Source: Thermoanaerobaculia bacterium (GTDB lineage Bacteria > Acidobacteriota > Thermoanaerobaculia > Multivoradales > Multivoraceae). From it: a DNA stretch of 64,000 bases. Below, in pieces: positions 61,953 through 64,000 of this stretch. A model generated the notes under the pieces. It was given only the letters and a program-made list of their open reading frames with translations, did no database searches and was not told where the DNA came from. Each line of letters opens with the position of its first letter. The first letter of the stretch is position 1. Where the stretch lies: contig JAJDUI010000037.1 of the NCBI GenBank assembly GCA_022826745.1, positions 1-64,000 of the forward strand. Reading direction: 5' to 3'. A program made the position numbers and the translations under genes.

Positions 61953-64000
61953 TCAGTGGGGCCGCACTTCGATCGCCAGGGCGAAGGCACGCCCTTCGAT
62001 CGGCGCTTCTTCCAGGCCGTCGGGGCCGTCGCCGTTCACCGCCTGCAGGGTGACGGCGAGCGTCTCGCCGCAGATCCACTCGCGATGCGCGTCGATCGCC
62101 GCCTCGACGTCGTCGGCGGCCCGATAGTGAACGGCGATGCGGTCGGCGTAGTCGAGGTCCGCGGCGCGCCGCCGGTTCTGGACCCGGTGCACGACTTCCC
62201 GCGCCAGGCCCTCGGCGATCAGCTCTTCGTCCAGTTCGACATCGAGCGCGACCAGCAGCTCGCTGTCGCCGTGGACGGCCACTCCGGGCCGCTCCTCGAG
62301 CCGCACCTCGACTTCGTCGGGCTCCAGGTGAGCCGCCTCGCCGTCGACCTCGATCGCGATGCCCCCCGACTGATCGAGTTCCCGCTTCAGTTCCAGACCG
62401 TTGCGGGCGGCGAGCGCCGAGCGAACGGCCGGCATGGCGCGGCCGAACCGGGGCCCGCACTTCGGGTAGTGCGGCACCACGTCGAAGGACACGTACTCCG
62501 AACTGTCCGCGGCCCAGCGAACCTCGTGCACGTTGAGTTCGTCCTGGAGCAGGTCGACGTAGGGCGCGACGAGTCCTTCGAGTTCGGGGTCGGCGCTGAC
62601 CAGGGTGACGCTGCGAAGCGGCTGGCGGATCTTGATGCCGTTCGCGTTCCGTGCGGAGCGGCCGTTGCGGGCCACCTGGAGCACGGTGGCCATCGCCGTC
62701 TCGAGGCGCTCGTCGCTACGGTCCGCTGGCGCTTCCGGCCAGGACTCGAGGTGGCAACTGACGCTGCCCTCGCCCTGGCTCGAGACGAGGCGCCGGTGGA
62801 GCTCCTCGGCGACGAACGGCACGAAGGGCGCGATCAGCAGGCGAACCGTGGTCAGCACCTCGTAGAGGGTCTGGTAGGCGCTTTCCTTGTCGGCGCCCGG
62901 CGCGCCGTGGCTGGCGCCTTCGTCCTCGCTGGCCGCCCAGAAGCGGTCGCGGCTGCGCCGGATGTACCAGTTCGTCAGCTCGTCCAGGAAGGTCTCGATG
63001 CCGCGCGCGGCCAGCGCCGTCCGGTAGGCCCGCAGGTGATCGGTGGTGGTGCGGACCAGCCGGTAGAGCCGGAGCAGGATCCAGCGGTCCAGCGACCCTC
63101 GCTCGTCGAACGGAATCTCCGCGCGCCCGGGTCGCCAGCCGTCGAGGTTCGCGTAGATCGTGAAGAACGACAGGGCGTTCCACAGCGGCAACAGGAAGGT
63201 CTGGGCCGCCTCCCGCACCAGGCGCGCCGAGAACCGCGACGGCTGCTCGGGGTTGTTGACGCAGAAGTACCAGCGGAGCGCGTCGGCGCCGGTCTCTGCC
63301 AGCACCTCCATCGGCTCGACGACGTTGCCGAGGCGCTTGGACATCTTGCGGCCGTTCTCGTCGTTCACGTGGCCGAGGACGATGCAGTTGCGGTAGGCGG
63401 GGCTGTCGAACAGCAGGCAGCCGAGGACGTGCAGGGTGTAGAACCAGCCCCTGGTCTGATCGACCGCCTCGGAGATGAAGTCCGCCGGGAAGCGCGAGCG
63501 GAAGATCTCCTCGTTCTCGAACGGGTAGTGGTACTGAGCGAAGGGCATGGCGCCCGAGTCGAACCAGGCGTCGATCACGTACTCGACGCGCTTCATCGTG
63601 CCGGCGCAGCCCGAGGTCGTGCACGGCCACTGGAAGTCGTCGTCGATGAAGGGCCGGTGCGGGTCGAAACACTCGCGATCGTAGGGGTCCTCCGGCAGGG
63701 GCCGGCCGACCTTGCGGAAGAGCTCCTCGAACGAGCCGACGACGTCCACGGCGTCGCAGCAGGCGCACTTCCAGACCGGCAGCGGCGTGCCCCAGTAACG
63801 GCTGCGCGACAGCGCCCAGTCGACGACGTTCTCGAGCCAGTCGCCGAACCGGCCCTGGCCGACGTGCTCCGGGTGCCAGTTGACCTGACGGTTCTTCTCG
63901 ATCAACCGGTCGCGGGCGGCGGTGGTGCGGACGAACCAGCTCGTTGTCGCGTAGTACAGGAGCGGCTGGTCGCAGCGCCAGCAGAAGGGGTAGTTGTGGC
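61953..64000 (-). CDS. ileS: Isoleucyl-tRNA synthetase, 3' part (type-2-like)
   Basis: The last 682 codons are present; the N-terminus with HIGH lies beyond the window. HNYPFCWRCDQPLLYYA, then DWALSRSRYWGTPLPVW, and GRKMSKRLGNVVEP are clear IleRS blocks. The anticodon-binding domain follows. The C-terminal region, from about 62.5 kb to the stop, looks like the extended domain of type 2 (eukaryote-like) IleRS, and no C-terminal zinc finger is seen. Type 2 enzymes are generally less sensitive to mupirocin; that property is inference here. Confidence 0.92.
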   Translation of the reverse strand, partial: HNYPFCWRCDQPLLYYATTSWFVRTTAARDRLIEKNRQVNWHPEHVGQGRFGDWLENVVDWALSRSRYWGTPLPVWKCACCDAVDVVGSFEELFRKVGRPLPEDPYDRECFDPHRPFIDDDFQWPCTTSGCAGTMKRVEYVIDAWFDSGAMPFAQYHYPFENEEIFRSRFPADFISEAVDQTRGWFYTLHVLGCLLFDSPAYRNCIVLGHVNDENGRKMSKRLGNVVEPMEVLAETGADALRWYFCVNNPEQPSRFSARLVREAAQTFLLPLWNALSFFTIYANLDGWRPGRAEIPFDERGSLDRWILLRLYRLVRTTTDHLRAYRTALAARGIETFLDELTNWYIRRSRDRFWAASEDEGASHGAPGADKESAYQTLYEVLTTVRLLIAPFVPFVAEELHRRLVSSQGEGSVSCHLESWPEAPADRSDERLETAMATVLQVARNGRSARNANGIKIRQPLRSVTLVSADPELEGLVAPYVDLLQDELNVHEVRWAADSSEYVSFDVVPHYPKCGPRFGRAMPAVRSALAARNGLELKRELDQSGGIAIEVDGEAAHLEPDEVEVRLEERPGVAVHGDSELLVALDVELDEELIAEGLAREVVHRVQNRRRAADLDYADRIAVHYRAADDVEAAIDAHREWICGETLAVTLQAVNGDGPDGLEEAPIEGRAFALAIEVRPH

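Noticed and set aside
1-64000. tRNA, rRNA, riboswitch, prophage or restriction/defence genes
   Set aside because: I looked for these on both strands and saw no sequence that supports any of them.

Overview
The window is 64 kb of GC-rich DNA with genes packed into long co-directional operons. Stop and start codons commonly overlap (ATGA, GTGA, TTGA or TGATG). An LptD outer-membrane assembly protein shows a diderm, LPS-bearing bacterium. A VWFA domain of the type common in Acidobacteriota, mfd-surA-surA next to the division cluster, and a GWxTD-like secreted protein suggest Acidobacteriota (perhaps a Thermoanaerobaculia-like lineage). That placement is inference; there is no rRNA or tRNA here to settle it.

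Layout. 1-0.9 kb: 5' part of a ubiD decarboxylase, leftward, running off the edge. 1.1-6.6 kb: mfd and two SurA-like prolyl isomerases. 6.7-23.1 kb: a division and cell-wall (dcw) cluster, mraZ-rsmH-ftsL-ftsI-murE-murF-mraY-murD-ftsW-murG-murC-ftsQ-ftsA-ftsZ, without murB or ddl. 23.2-25.1 kb: argS, convergent to ftsZ. 25.2-31.6 kb: four glycosyltransferase genes (one fused to a PIG-L deacetylase) and a PEGA-domain protein. 31.6-32.2 kb: an O6-alkylguanine repair methyltransferase. 32.3-36.5 kb, leftward: lptD, rfbD and an rmd-like reductase. 36.6-45.0 kb: ruvX, mltG, a DUF420 membrane protein, a GWxTD/VWFA secreted protein, two unknowns, xseA, xseB and a rhomboid protease. 45.1-51.4 kb: argC-argJ-argB-argD-argH-argR, with two candidate ARG boxes in front. 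51.4-64 kb: a molybdopterin oxidoreductase, a sulfur-carrier cysteine pathway (cysM, JAMM protease, CysO-MoeZ fusion), ygfZ, a HAD phosphatase, a MoaD-MoaE fusion, an A-type Fe-S carrier, tdk, an alpha/beta hydrolase, a YugP-type protease, a phosphomannomutase and the 3' part of a type-2-like ileS.

The most interesting system is the sulfur-carrier set. The CysO-like carrier is the N-terminal domain of its own activating enzyme, so its diglycine (G90-G91) is internal. A second carrier, MoaD, is fused to MoaE with an internal diglycine at G81-G82. A JAMM protease gene lies between cysM and the first fusion. One protease that both matures fused carriers and releases cysteine from CysO would be a compact, testable scheme.

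Non-coding structure is also informative. A family of hairpin elements with related cores sits between convergent genes at three places (about 32.2, 51.4 and 60.5 kb). A fourth convergent gap holds a 174-bp MITE-like element with 34-bp inverted ends. Within mfd the synonymous codon choice shifts near 3.9 kb, which may mark recombination or an assembly chimera. No CRISPR array, phage, tRNA or rRNA gene was seen, and no gene-free stretch exceeds 300 bases.
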